Shown here: piece after piece, positions 1 through 12,000 of the stretch
Layout: every line of letters begins with the position of its first letter
Numbering within the stretch: the stretch's first letter is position 1
Made by a program: the position numbers and the translations under genes
Assembly (NCBI RefSeq): GCF_020740795.1
Contig: NC_067287.1
Span: 17,065,501 to 17,129,500 of the forward strand
DNA: 64,000 bases
Source of the DNA: Apus apus
Lineage: Eukaryota; Chordata; Aves; Apodiformes; Apodidae
Direction: 5' to 3'
Notes under the pieces: generated by a model
Told to the model about the DNA's origin: nothing
Databases searched by the model: none
What the model saw: the letters and a program-made list of their open reading frames with translations, nothing else

Positions 1-93
1 AAACAGGCTCCCGTGGGGACCCCATGAGCCAACTCTGGTGTGCCCCAGCCCTGGTGCTGGAGCCTGGCCAGCCCTCATGTCCCACACTAGTAC

Positions 94-3000
94 CTTCCAC
101 CCGCAGGCTGGCCTCTGAGACTACCATCCCGGCCACAAAGCGAATGAGTCCTGCATCCTCAGGGCGCACACTGCAGAGCAGCAGGAAATGCCGGGTCCCT
201 GGAGAGGGAGAGGCTGGCTCAAGGGGATAGTGGTGATACCCACAGTAGGCAGGAGGCCCCCTTCCCAAAGAGCAGCTCCTGACATCTGCCCCCACCGCAT
301 CACATCCCCCCACTTCAGGTGGGAGGCATGGATACCACCTTTGTCCACACAAAATCCCCTTTCTTGAATTTGCCCCCTCCCAACCCCAAACTGGGTGTGG
401 GGCCACCTGCACCCCCACCTTCTTGCCGTATCTTCACCATGCTGGAGACCTTGATTTTCTCTCCATCCCGGAACCACTCGCCCTTTATGTCCCCATGCGA
501 GGCCTCACAGGTGAAGACAGCGTTGTCACCCTCCCGCACCTGGGTGTCCTGCAGGTCCTGCACGATGCAGACCTGGCGCTCTGTGGGTGAGGTTCAAGGT
601 GCCAGGGAGGCCAAGGGCAAGGGGTGTGGGCAGCATAGGCTTTGGGGGTGCACATGTCCCCAGGCCATACCCTGGACATGCAACGTGGCGGAGGCCTGGC
701 AGTCGCCTGTGTCACAGGTGTAGGTGCCAGCATCGGCCAGCTCACAGTGGCTCAGCTGCAGAACTCTGCGTCGACCCGCTGAGTAGATGCGGCAGTTGGG
801 CCCTGGCCGCAGCTCCTGCCCATCCTGTCACGAGGAGCACACAATCAGGGGTGCAAGCAGGCAGCACCCTTCTGCTTCACACCCCCCTCTCCTGCCCACA
901 GCCCCAGCAAAGAGGGCAGTGGCCAGGGGGCAAAGCAGGGACAAGGATGTGGCTGGACACTGCTGGAGGGAGTCAAGGCAAGCCCTCACCTTGAACCACT
1001 TCACCTCCACGCCGGGGCGAGACAGCTCACACTCAAAGCTGGCAACCCCTGTCTCTGGTACCCCCAGATCCCGTGGGACCTTCACCATAGTGACTGGAGG
1101 CTCTGAGGAGAGGGGACACAGGATGGAAAGGTTTGGTAGAGGACAGAGATAGTCTTGGGGCTGTGGAGACAGGGTGTGCTGCCCAGGACATCTCAGCATA
1201 GGACGAGGGTGGTACTTCTCAGGGCACCACCATGGGCAATCACGTATCACTGGTATCCCAGCGGGCTCTGGACCTAGACCATGACCAAGAGGCCCCACTC
1301 TTGAGCTCACATGTCCTCCCTGGGGACAGGGGTACATCTGCTAGAGTATGCTTGGGGTGGCTCAGCTCTGCCCTGGCATCTCCCCCAGGACTGAACAGCT
1401 GCAGGACATGCAGTGCTGGTGCCCCACAACCCCCCAGTGCCTGCTGCAGTGACCATACCCCGCACAAGCAGGCGGGCGCTGCAGCGCAGGGTGTCAGCCG
1501 TGAAGGTGATGGTGCCTGAGTCCTCCAGTGCCAGCCTCTCCAGTGTCAGGCTGTGCCCGCAGCCTGTGGCACTGATCCGGCACGTGCTGCTGGGCTTCAC
1601 TCGGATCCCATCCCGTGTCCAGACCCCAGGCACATCAGGGTGAGACAGCTCCAGGTGGAAGGTGACTGTCTCCTTCTCGAAGGTCTCCATGTCTGCCAGT
1701 GGTGTCTGGATCGACACCTTTCGGGCTGCAAGGGACCCATGTCCACAGGCAGGCACCTGCTCCACCCCAGACCTCCCATGTCCCTAGTGTGTGCTTGCTG
1801 AACTGATCACCTCAATCCAGCCCTTTTAACCAGGCACCCATCCCTGCCCATCCCTGATGCCCACACTCAACTCCCTGTTTAACCACCCCTTCCAGCCAAG
1901 TACCAGCTCTGCCCATGCTCCCTCTTCCAGCCTACAGCACCTTTGCAGCAGAGCAGACTGGAGCTCTCCCTGTCCCCATCCCTCTCCTCAGCCCCATCCA
2001 CCAACCGTTCCCATCCAGATACTCACGCTCCACGCAGAGCCTGGCCTGCGTGCGGTCGTGCAGGCTCTCGCAGCGGTAGGTGCCGCGGTCAGTGGGGCCA
2101 AGGCAGTGGATGGTGAGGGTGCGCCGGCACCCTGACTCCTGCAGCTGGTACTTGCTGCCCGGCTGGAGGAGGACACCCTGCTTCAGCCATTGCACCTCAG
2201 CAGCCTCGTGGCTCACCTCCACCTCCAGGCACACATCCCCCTGCTCCTCTGCCACCATGTCCTGCAGCTTCCGCACAAACAGCACCTGCGCCTCTGCATG
2301 GCCCGTGTGCTGGGTCAGTGGCTGGCTCCAGAGCTGTGTCCTAGGCTGTGCCTCAGCAGCTCCTTCCCCCTCACCTTGCACGGTCAGCCGGGCCATGCTC
2401 ACCAGCCCCTCGGCGTTGGCTGTCACGGTGGCTGCATCACCTGGCTGGCATTGCCGGAGAGTGAGACTGTGGCACATCCCACTCTTCTTCACCAGCAGCC
2501 GCTCACTGGGGACCACAGGCTGGCCATTCAGCTGCCAGGTCACAGCCACATCCTCAGGGGACACCAGACACTTGAAGGTGGCATCCTCCCCCTCCAGCAC
2601 CATCAGGCTCTGCAGCTCCATGATGATCTCCACCACCCTGGGGACTACAGCCAGGTTGTCAGGGCATGGCACCAGGGACCCCCACCCTGTACAGCCACTG
2701 AGCATCCCTGCAACCCCCTGCCACTACCATGCCCAGCTTTGCCACCACCCTGTGGCACAGGGGCCCCAGGGGGCTCAGCCAAGCCATGGGCACAGCTCAC
2801 CTTGCACCGTCAGCATTGCCAGCGTCCGGTCGTCGTTGGACTCGCAGCAGTACTCGCCAGCATCCTTGGGCCCCACGCGGCTCAGCACCAGTGAGCGCTC
2901 TCGCCCCTCCACTATCATCTGCCTATGGGGGCCAGGTGCCAGCACCTGCCCGTCCTTCCGCCACACCACGTCACCCCGCGCCTTGCAGAGCTCACACCAC

Positions 3001-6000
3001 AGCACCACCCGCTCTCCCTGCCGTGCACACACGTCTGACAGTCCACGTAGGAACTTCACCTGCAGCTCTGCATGGCCAAAACCCCTACGTTGGCACCTGC
3101 CACCACCGTGGAGGTGTCCCCAGGCATTTCCTGCCACCCTTGTTTCCCACCTCGGACACTCATGTCGAATGACATCCGGTCATGGGAGGAGAAGCAGGTG
3201 TAGACACCAGCGTCCTCCTTGGCCACATTGTGGAGGACAAGGCTGTGCACACGGCCATCCCGTCGCAGCTCACAGCGGTCGCTGGCCACCGCCACCTGCT
3301 GTGGGCCCAGCCAGGTGACATCAGCTCGCTCCGTGGAGGTGACGGCGGAGAGCACAGCACTGCCACCCTCCAGTACCAGCAGCTTCTCCAGCTCCTCCTG
3401 CTTGTTCACAAACAGCACGGGTGCCTCTGTGCCAGGGGAGCACTGGGCTTAACTGTGCATCCTGGGCACAAAGCATCCTGGTGCAAGGCAGGGAACTGCT
3501 CCTGCCCTCCTGGCATGGGTGAGGGACACCTCCAGGCTCACCTTTCACAATCAGCGTGAAATGCACTTCATCATCACCAGCATCACAGAGGAAGATGCCA
3601 CTGTCGCTCAGCTCCACATGCTTGATGGTGAGGCTGCATGCTGGGCCCTCACTGCACACCAGCAGCCGCCCACCTGAGCACAGCATCTGTCCTTCTTTCT
3701 GCCACTGTCCCACTGCTGTTTCTGGGGACAGGCGGGCCACCAGCGTCACACTGTCCCCCTCCAGCACCTCCAATGGGCTCTGGGCCTCTTCCTTGTTGAC
3801 AATGTGCACAGGCTGGGCTGGGAGGCACAGGGGACAAGGCAGGGCTCTGAGGTGTCCCTGCGCTGCAGATGCAGTGCAGGGACAGGAGGGCTGTGAGCGG
3901 TGATGCCTGCAGGGAGCCCACTGTAGGACAGGAAGACTGTGGAGCTGATGGGGGTCACAGTGCATCCAACTGCAGGACACTTTGAGTGGCTGGGGGTTGC
4001 TGTGGGGCTAGTGGAGGTCATGGTGGGACTAGACAGGGATGCTGGTTACTTAGGAATGCTGGCTGGTGGGGTCTGGCAGCTCAGGGTCCCCTCAGGGAAG
4101 GGGCCCTAGGCAGGGAGGGAAGCAGAGCCTGTCTCTCCTGCATCCCTCCTGCACAAGCAACTCAGCTCATGGGTTGGGGCCATCAATTTCAGTGTTGTCC
4201 CCCTCCATCCCAAGTGCCTTGCTGAGGAGCAGAGCCACCTGCCTGCACCAGGCTTTCTTCCACCCTGTCCAGCCCTCCATCTCCAGCTGCTAAAGGTCCA
4301 GGCAGAACTGAGCCCTTGGCAGCCAAAGCAGGAGGAGCGGCGCCTGGGAGCTGTCCAAGGCTAAATTTAACCAGCCCCTGGCTCGGGGAGGCAGGAGAGA
4401 CGGGTCTTATCATAACCCTGACATGCCACTTCCTGGCCGATTGCTCCTGAGAGGTTGCAGACAGGGCTCTCGCCCTCCCCTGCCACAATGCTGTCCCATG
4501 GCCTCTGCCATCAACAAGGTTACAGAAGTATTGCCTCCCCTCATCCAGGGCTGCAGCACAATCCCACCATGCTGGAGTTCCCCAGTACCAAACTCCTGCC
4601 AGCTCACCTGACACCTCCACACTTGTCACTGCGCGGTCACTGGCAGCATCACAGATGTAGCACCCTGAGTCGCTGGGCTGTACCCCATGGATGGTGAGCT
4701 GCCTCAGCACCCCGTGGGCCTCGACCTGCACCCGCTCACCCGGCTGCACCTCCTGGCCATCCCAGAGCCAGCGCACGATGGCATCGGGTCGGGAGAGCTC
4801 ACAGGCAAGCACTAGGTCCTCCCCAGCCACCAGGCAGCGATGCTCCACAGCACCAGTGCTACCCAGAATGGTCACCGGTGGTTCTGGGACTGGAGAGACA
4901 GGTTGTCACCATGGGAGCAGCAGCCTGTGCCAGGTGCTGCAATGGCCATATCCTGTCCAGGCATACTCTGGCTGCAGCTGGGCAGTGCAAGGGTTTCCAC
5001 AGAGCCCTTGAGTGGATGCAGCCCACTCCCTGTGTCCAGCCCCACCAGCCTCTCCATGCTCACTGCCACCCAGCCCAGCCCCACAGCAGCCTGGCAGCAG
5101 CTAGGGACCCACCTCAGTCCTTGCCCCATTGTCTGTCCCACCCAGGACCTCCTGCTTACCTTCCACAGTGACAAAGAAGACAATGCTGTCATCGCCGGTG
5201 TCGCAGAGGTACTCCCCTGCGTCCCTGCCTGTGGCACCCAGGACAACGAGCAAGCGGCGTGCCCCATCCTCCTCTAGCTGCACACGCCCTGTGTCCTGCA
5301 GCTTCTCCCCGTCCTTGTACCACTTCACTTCCCCATGGGCGTGTGAGAGATGCACCTCCAGCACCAGGTCCTCCATGGCCCGGCAGTGTCGGCGTGTTGG
5401 CAGGACATCCTTCTCCAGGATCCTGACCATCGGGTCTGCAGCACCCAACACCAACAGAGCTGTAGTCTCTGGGGTCTGTGCACCCAGCATCCCACACCAG
5501 GCTCTCCCTCAGCCTCTTGCTCACCCAACACTTTCACGGTGAAGGTCACTGTGTCATCAGTGGCATCACAGACGTATTTTCCAGAGTGCTCAGCTTGGGC
5601 CACGGGGATGAGCAGGCGGCGGTGAACACCCTCCTCCTCCAGGACCAGGCTGCCCCCAGCCTCCAGTCTGATGCCCTCCTTGGTCCAGTGCACAGACGCA
5701 TCTGCACGGGACAGCTCACAGCCCAACGTCACTGTCTCCCCCAGGAATACTGTTACCACGGGGGGAGGTCTGAGGGGCTGCAGGATCCTCACTGGTGGCT
5801 CTGCAATGATGGCATGGTTGTGATGTAAAGCAGAGGGGGAACAACACAGTCCTGGGGACACCTCTGCTGCCAGCCCTATGTGAGCAACCAGGCTGGGTGG
5901 CCCAGCACCCAGGGGCGCGCATGCACCAGCTCCATCACTACAGAGGATCTGGTCCCCCTCCCCCAGACTGGGAAAGACCCTATAGCCAGGGCCCCATCAG

Positions 6001-9000
6001 CTCGTCCCTGCTGCCAAGTTCCCGCTGACCTGACACCTTGACATCAAAGGAGACGGCCTCATCCTTGCTCTCACAGATGTACTCGCCCATGTCCTCTGCA
6101 CTGCTCCTGGGGATGAGGAGGCAGCGCCAGGCCCCCTCCACCAGCAGCAGCAGGTTGTCTGACTCATCCACTTCCAGTCCATCTTTGAACCAACGCACAG
6201 GAGCATCTGGCACGGAAAGCTCACACTGCAGCTCCACGCGCCCCGGCGCCTGCACCAGCACCTCCAGCGAGCGCTGAAGAGGGTGCAGGATCTTCACTGG
6301 TGGCTCTGCCAGGGAGGTGGAGAAAGTGTATAAGACCTGCTCTTTGCATAGCTCCTGGCTCTGGCAGTCCCTACTTTCTGTCACCTGCATCCCTATCCCC
6401 AAAGGACTGTGGATGCTACAGCCTCTCGCTCCAGTGCAAAGGGGCGGGAGCTGCTGGAGGACAGGGGCAGGGGGCACACAGTGCAAGCCCAGCATGGCTG
6501 GAGGGACCACCCACTAACCAACCCCTGGGTGATGCTACTGCACCTTCTCCTCAGTGATACTGAGGGCAGGGCACAGCACTGGGCACCACATGGCACAGAA
6601 CTGAGGCAGTGCTGCCCTTCCCAGCAGGACATCCCTGCTGTGCCACCAACCTGACACCAAGACGTGGTAGGAGACAGATGTGTCCCCGGCATCACAGACA
6701 AACTCCCCTGCATCCTGCGGCCGGGCACAGGGCAGCACCAGCCGGCACCGCGGCCCCTCCTGCTCCAGCACCAGGCTCTCACTCGCCTCCACCTCCTCCC
6801 CATCCTTGTACCAGTGCACAGGGGCTGCAGGGCAGGACAGCTGGCACCACAGCTCCACACGCTGCCCGGCCGTGTAGGCATGGGGGGCCTCCTCATTGGA
6901 GTCGATGATCCTCACTGGTGCCTCTGCCGAAGGATACACGGCAGAGTTCAGAAGTGGTGATGGGTGGTCCCACAGGAGGATGGGCACCCCCAGGGTAGCT
7001 CACCGCTCACGGTCACCCTAAAGCTGGCAGCATCATCCCCAGCATCACAGGTGTAGATTCCTGAGTCGGCTGGTACAGCTGCAGAGATGTGCAGAGACCG
7101 CAAGCATCCTGCTGAGAGGATGGCCAGTGCCTCTGTCGGGACCACAGCCTCGCCATCTTTCAGCCATTGGACCAGAGCATCTGGAGGGGACACCTGGCAC
7201 TCCAGCAGCACAGGTAGCCCTGCCAGCACCTCCTGGAGCTGCTGTGCCTCATGCACTGGGGCAATGTAGACCTGTGGGGCTGAGAGGACCAGGGCCCTGT
7301 GTCAGTTGGTCTCCATCCTACCTGCCCCAGGACCAGCAGCTGGGTTGTTCCAGCTCTGCAGAGCTGGCAGCTGAAAACTGAGGGAGAACCAGGGCTAGGG
7401 TGTGAAGTGGCATAACCCATGGATAGGCAGCATGGCTGTGCCCTGGGGTGTGGAAGGGCAGCACAGCACAGGGTTCTGGGAGGAGACAGAGCAGCCAATC
7501 TGCTCCTGCTCACATCCCAATCCAGCACGGGCATGGACCCGCTCACTAGAAGCTGAGGGGCAGCTGAGATGCTGCAGCTGCCAGTGGGATGGCAGCATGA
7601 GCAGGGAGCTGTGGCAGAGGGAGAGGAGGGGAGAGGGCCATAACTCTGCATCACACCCACCTTCCACAGTGATGGTGTAGAAGACAGAGTCCCCACCAGC
7701 ATCACAGACAAACTCCCCTGCATCCTGCGGCCGGGCACAGGGCAGCACCAGCCGGCACCGCGGCCCCTCCTGCTCCAGCACCAGGCTCTCACTTGTCTCC
7801 ACCTCCTCCCCATCCTTGTACCAGTGCACAGAAGCTGCAGGGCAGGACAGCTGACACCACAGCTCCACACGCTGCCCAGCCATGTAGGCGTGGGGGGCCT
7901 CCTCATTGGAGTCGATGATCCTCACTGGTGCCTCTGCTGGGGAGAGACACAGGGCTCAGCAGGGATGTAAAGACTAGAGCAGGTGATGGTGTCAGTCACA
8001 GACCTTTGTGGAGCAATGACAGCCAGTTTGTTGGGTTTAAGGCTCTTGCATAACACAAGCAACTGGGCTGCCCTGCCTGGGACTCTGTTTGCTCCTCAAC
8101 CATCACATCTGGGAGGAGCACCCGGCTTCCAGCCCAGCTGTGAGTCGCTACTGTTCCCCAGCTCCCTCAGTGCCCACCCTGCTCTGCCCTGGGATGGAAC
8201 TGAGGGATGCAAAGGTGGGATGCATGTAGGAAAGTGCCTCGTTAGAGAGCCCCAGCACTGCTAACTGCCATCTGTAGTGCCAGCAACATCCTCTGTGGCT
8301 GCCCTGGTGGGCTGCCCACCCCTTCCCCTGTCTCTGTGTTTCAGAGGACATCGGGTCCTGCCTGGTGCTTCTGTCTCAGCTCAGCCCTTGCTGAGCCTGT
8401 TTGCTCACACCGTGGCCCAGGCATGTGGCTTGCTTGTGGCCAGCATCCCCATCCCTCTGGCTCACTGGGGCCCAGGACACCATGCCAGATCACAGCACTC
8501 ACTGAACGCCAGCATTAATGAGTAACACACGACATGTGTGCCACTGCTCACATCTCCCCACTGACTTGAGCCAGACCTAATGACAGAGGAGACCTCAGTA
8601 CAAGCATGAAGTGACTAGTCCTCCTGTCTCCTGGGGGAAGGTCAGGATGTGGCCTCTGCCTGCAGCAGCCACCACCACCCTCCTGGCCATGCATGTTACA
8701 ATGGCTGCAGCTGGCCCAAACTGTGCCATGATGCACAGCCCGTCCATGGCTCCTGGTGGGCATGGAGCACAGCCAGCACCAGAGCACTCTGGTGGCCCAG
8801 CAGTAACCTGTCCTTCTCACGGTCTGCAGCTGCCCCATGCTGGGCATCCGGACTGCAAACTTCCCAGGCAATTTCCAGCCCCATGCCCAGGCTCAGCAGT
8901 GCACTGAGCCCCACAGCATGCCAGAGCAGCACAGCACCAGTTTGCAGTGTTCAGCCTGCACCATGCTGAGCCTGCATCTGCCTTGTTCCATGATCAAATG

Positions 9001-12000
9001 CTTGGCAGCTGCCTGTCTCCCTGGGCCTGCTAAAAGCAATCATGTTGCTGAAATGCACCTGGAGACATTGAACAGCACTGAAGCAAGGAGGGGGCTATGT
9101 GCCAGCCCTCGGCAGGCACTGCTGCTCTGGCCCCAGCCCTACCACCAGCTCCAAGGGAACCCCAGCACTCGGCAGCTGCCAGAAAAGCCAGAGGTGTGTG
9201 GGGGTGGCTGGGCCTGAGGCAGGCGGGTTCCATGCAGCAGCCCTGGGGGATAGCTGGGATGCCTCGGGGAAACCCAAGCCTGCCATGGCAGCACTGACTG
9301 CAGCAGCCAGCTCAGCACCCATGCCAGAAGGGTGCCGACCTGCACCTACTGGCACCCACACTGAGTCTCACCAGTGACCCTGGTGGCTAAATCCTGATTG
9401 GACTGAGCCACCCTCTCTAAGACCCTTCCATCTAAGTTATGCAACGCTGCTCAGCTGAAAGGCTGAGCTTCAGCAGATGGTGTTTCCCCCTCCCACCCTA
9501 GGGAAGCTGAGCTCTCCATGCCCTGCACCCCTGTGAGGTGAACAATGCCTCCTGTCTTTGTCCAGAGCGCATGCAGCCTGGCCTTCCTGCTGGTGATTTT
9601 GCCTTTATTACACTAAAACCCTTCTTTCTTCACTGTTCCAGCAGTCACCACTTCACTGACTTTTCCAGCATCTCTCGTCACTCATCTCACCTTCACTCCT
9701 CCATTTTCTGCCATCAGCTTTGGCCCTTTGCCACATATTAACACTGTGGGGAGGTTTTACCACTGTGGTCACAGAGCCTTTTAACTGGGCTTTAGCTCTG
9801 CTTGTGGCTGCCTTCCTGTGGTTGCAAGATTGGGGGTTTTGGGGCCAGCAAGGGGAAGTCTTTCACTTGCTTTCACCTTTCATTATCCTCTGCCAGCCAG
9901 GGAGGCCAGCAGCCACTCCATGGCCGGGGCAGACACCGCAGGATGCCATCCCCTGCTAGCACCCAGCAAACACAACCCAACCATTGGTACCCAGGCAACC
10001 ACTAATTTTCAGGTCAGCAATTAACACCATCTGTCAGAGCAATGTTCATCCAGGAGTCACCCCACACCAGGTGCCGGGTGCTTGTACCCACTATTTTTAG
10101 GAACTCAGAGGAGGGCTTGTTTACCGGCCATGGGAGAAGTCCAGCAAACACCTCAGTGTGAGGGTGCTGGGTGACAGCCCTTGGGCACCTCAGCATTTCA
10201 AACCAGCAGAGAGAGCTGTCCACTTTTTCAGTCAGTCTGGGTGATTTTACACACCAGAGCTGCTGCATAGACCACTGCCCAACTGACCCACTGGTGAAGA
10301 CCTGGCAAGACCACCTCTGACAAGCATTCACAACCCCAGAGCAGCAAGCAACAGCAACAGTGACACATGGTCCAGCCCCCTGCACCACCAAAGAAAACCC
10401 CCTGTGACCCTGCCAGCCCACCTGCATCACACCCACCTGCCACAGTGATGGTGTAGAAGACAGAGTCCCCACCAGCATCACAGACAAACTCCCCTGCATC
10501 CTGCGGCCGGGCACAGGGCAGCACCAGCCGGCACCGCGGCCCCTCCTGCTCCAGCACCAGGCTCTCACTTGTCTCCACCTCCTCCCCATCCTTGTACCAG
10601 CGCACTGTGGCTGCTGGGCGAGACAGCTGGCACCACAGCTCCACACGCTGCCCAGCCATGTAGGCGTGGGGGGCCTCCTCATTGGAGTCGATGATCCTCA
10701 CTGGTGCCTCTGCCGAAGGATAACATGGGGCTCAGCATGGGCACTTGACTGATGGCAGCTTTCAGCCCCATCATGTGGGTAAGAAGAGTGTCAGAAGCAC
10801 TGCCAGGAAGCAGGCTCCAGGACCCTGCACACAGTCCCCAACTCACCAGTCACGGTCACCACAAAGCTCACAGCATCATCCCCAGTGTCACAGGTGTAGG
10901 TGCCGGTGTCTGAGGGAGCCGCTGAGCGGAGGAGCAGCCTGCGCACACAGCCCTCCACCTGCACTGCAATGACATCATCCAGCGGCACAGCCTCGCCATC
11001 CTTCAGCCAGCAGACAGGGGCATCCGGGGGGGACACCTGGCACTCCAGTAGCACAGGCAGCCCCACTGGCACCTCCCGGAGCTGCTCAGCCTCAGGCACT
11101 AGGGTGATGTGGACCTGGGGAACTGAGACACATTGCAGTAGGGTGAGAAGGCCAGATTGGATGGAGCTTTGAACAACCTGGTCTAGTGGGAGGTGTCCCT
11201 TCCCATGTGCAAGGGAGTTGGAACTAGATGATTTTTAAGGTCTTTTACAACCCAAACCAATCTATGATTCTATGAGAAGCATCCAACACCATGAGAACTC
11301 CTGCTGCTCTTCTGGCAGAATGCCAGGGCAAGCACCTCACTCACCTTGAACGTGCAGTGTAGCTGAGTCCCGCACGCCACCAGATGTGAAGGTGACCTGG
11401 GCCCCACTGTCTGCCAGCCGTGCTCTCCGGATCAGCAGTGAGTGCTCTGTCCCACAGCGCCGCACACTGCACTGGCCACCTGCCTCCTCCTCCTCGCCCA
11501 GCCTAGCACCATTGAGGAACCAAGTGCCCTGCACCATGGCTGACAACTCCAGGGAGAACTGTGCATCCTCACCTTCCCGCACCCACACATCCTGCAGACC
11601 CTTCTCCAGGCAAGCTGCTGGGGCTGGAGCACAGCTGGACTCAGCCCAGGCGGCACCAGCCAGCAGCATGCTGCAGCACAGCATCCTGGGGAGAGCCAGG
11701 TCCCGGCAGGGGTCCCCATCTTGGCACCCTCACCGAGATGCACGGAGCCAGGGAACTCGATGGGAGTGCTCCTGCCATGCTCGTTGGCGGCGCAGACACG
11801 GAAGCAGTAGTCGGCCTCGCGGGGCACGCCATCGCCCAGCACCCGCACACAGCTGGGCAGGTCGGTGGCGAGGCACTGCACCCACTCGCCCCCCCCCACC
11901 TCCCGCCGCTCCAGCAGGTAGCAGCTGGGGGGGCGGAGGTGGGCGTCGGGCGCGGGGCACCATCGCAGCAGGGCCGCGTTGCTCTCTGCCACACTCATCT

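Noticed and set aside
2080-3318. Long open frame (412 codons) on the plus strand
   Set aside because: It lies exactly antisense to several OBSL1 Ig exons and their introns. It is His/Ser/Pro-rich, has no family likeness, and is a shadow of GC-rich coding sequence.
8000-10400. Search for decayed Ig exons inside the large OBSL1 intron
   Set aside because: I found no WYKDG-like or DAGEF-like remnants in any frame, so I do not claim a lost exon there.
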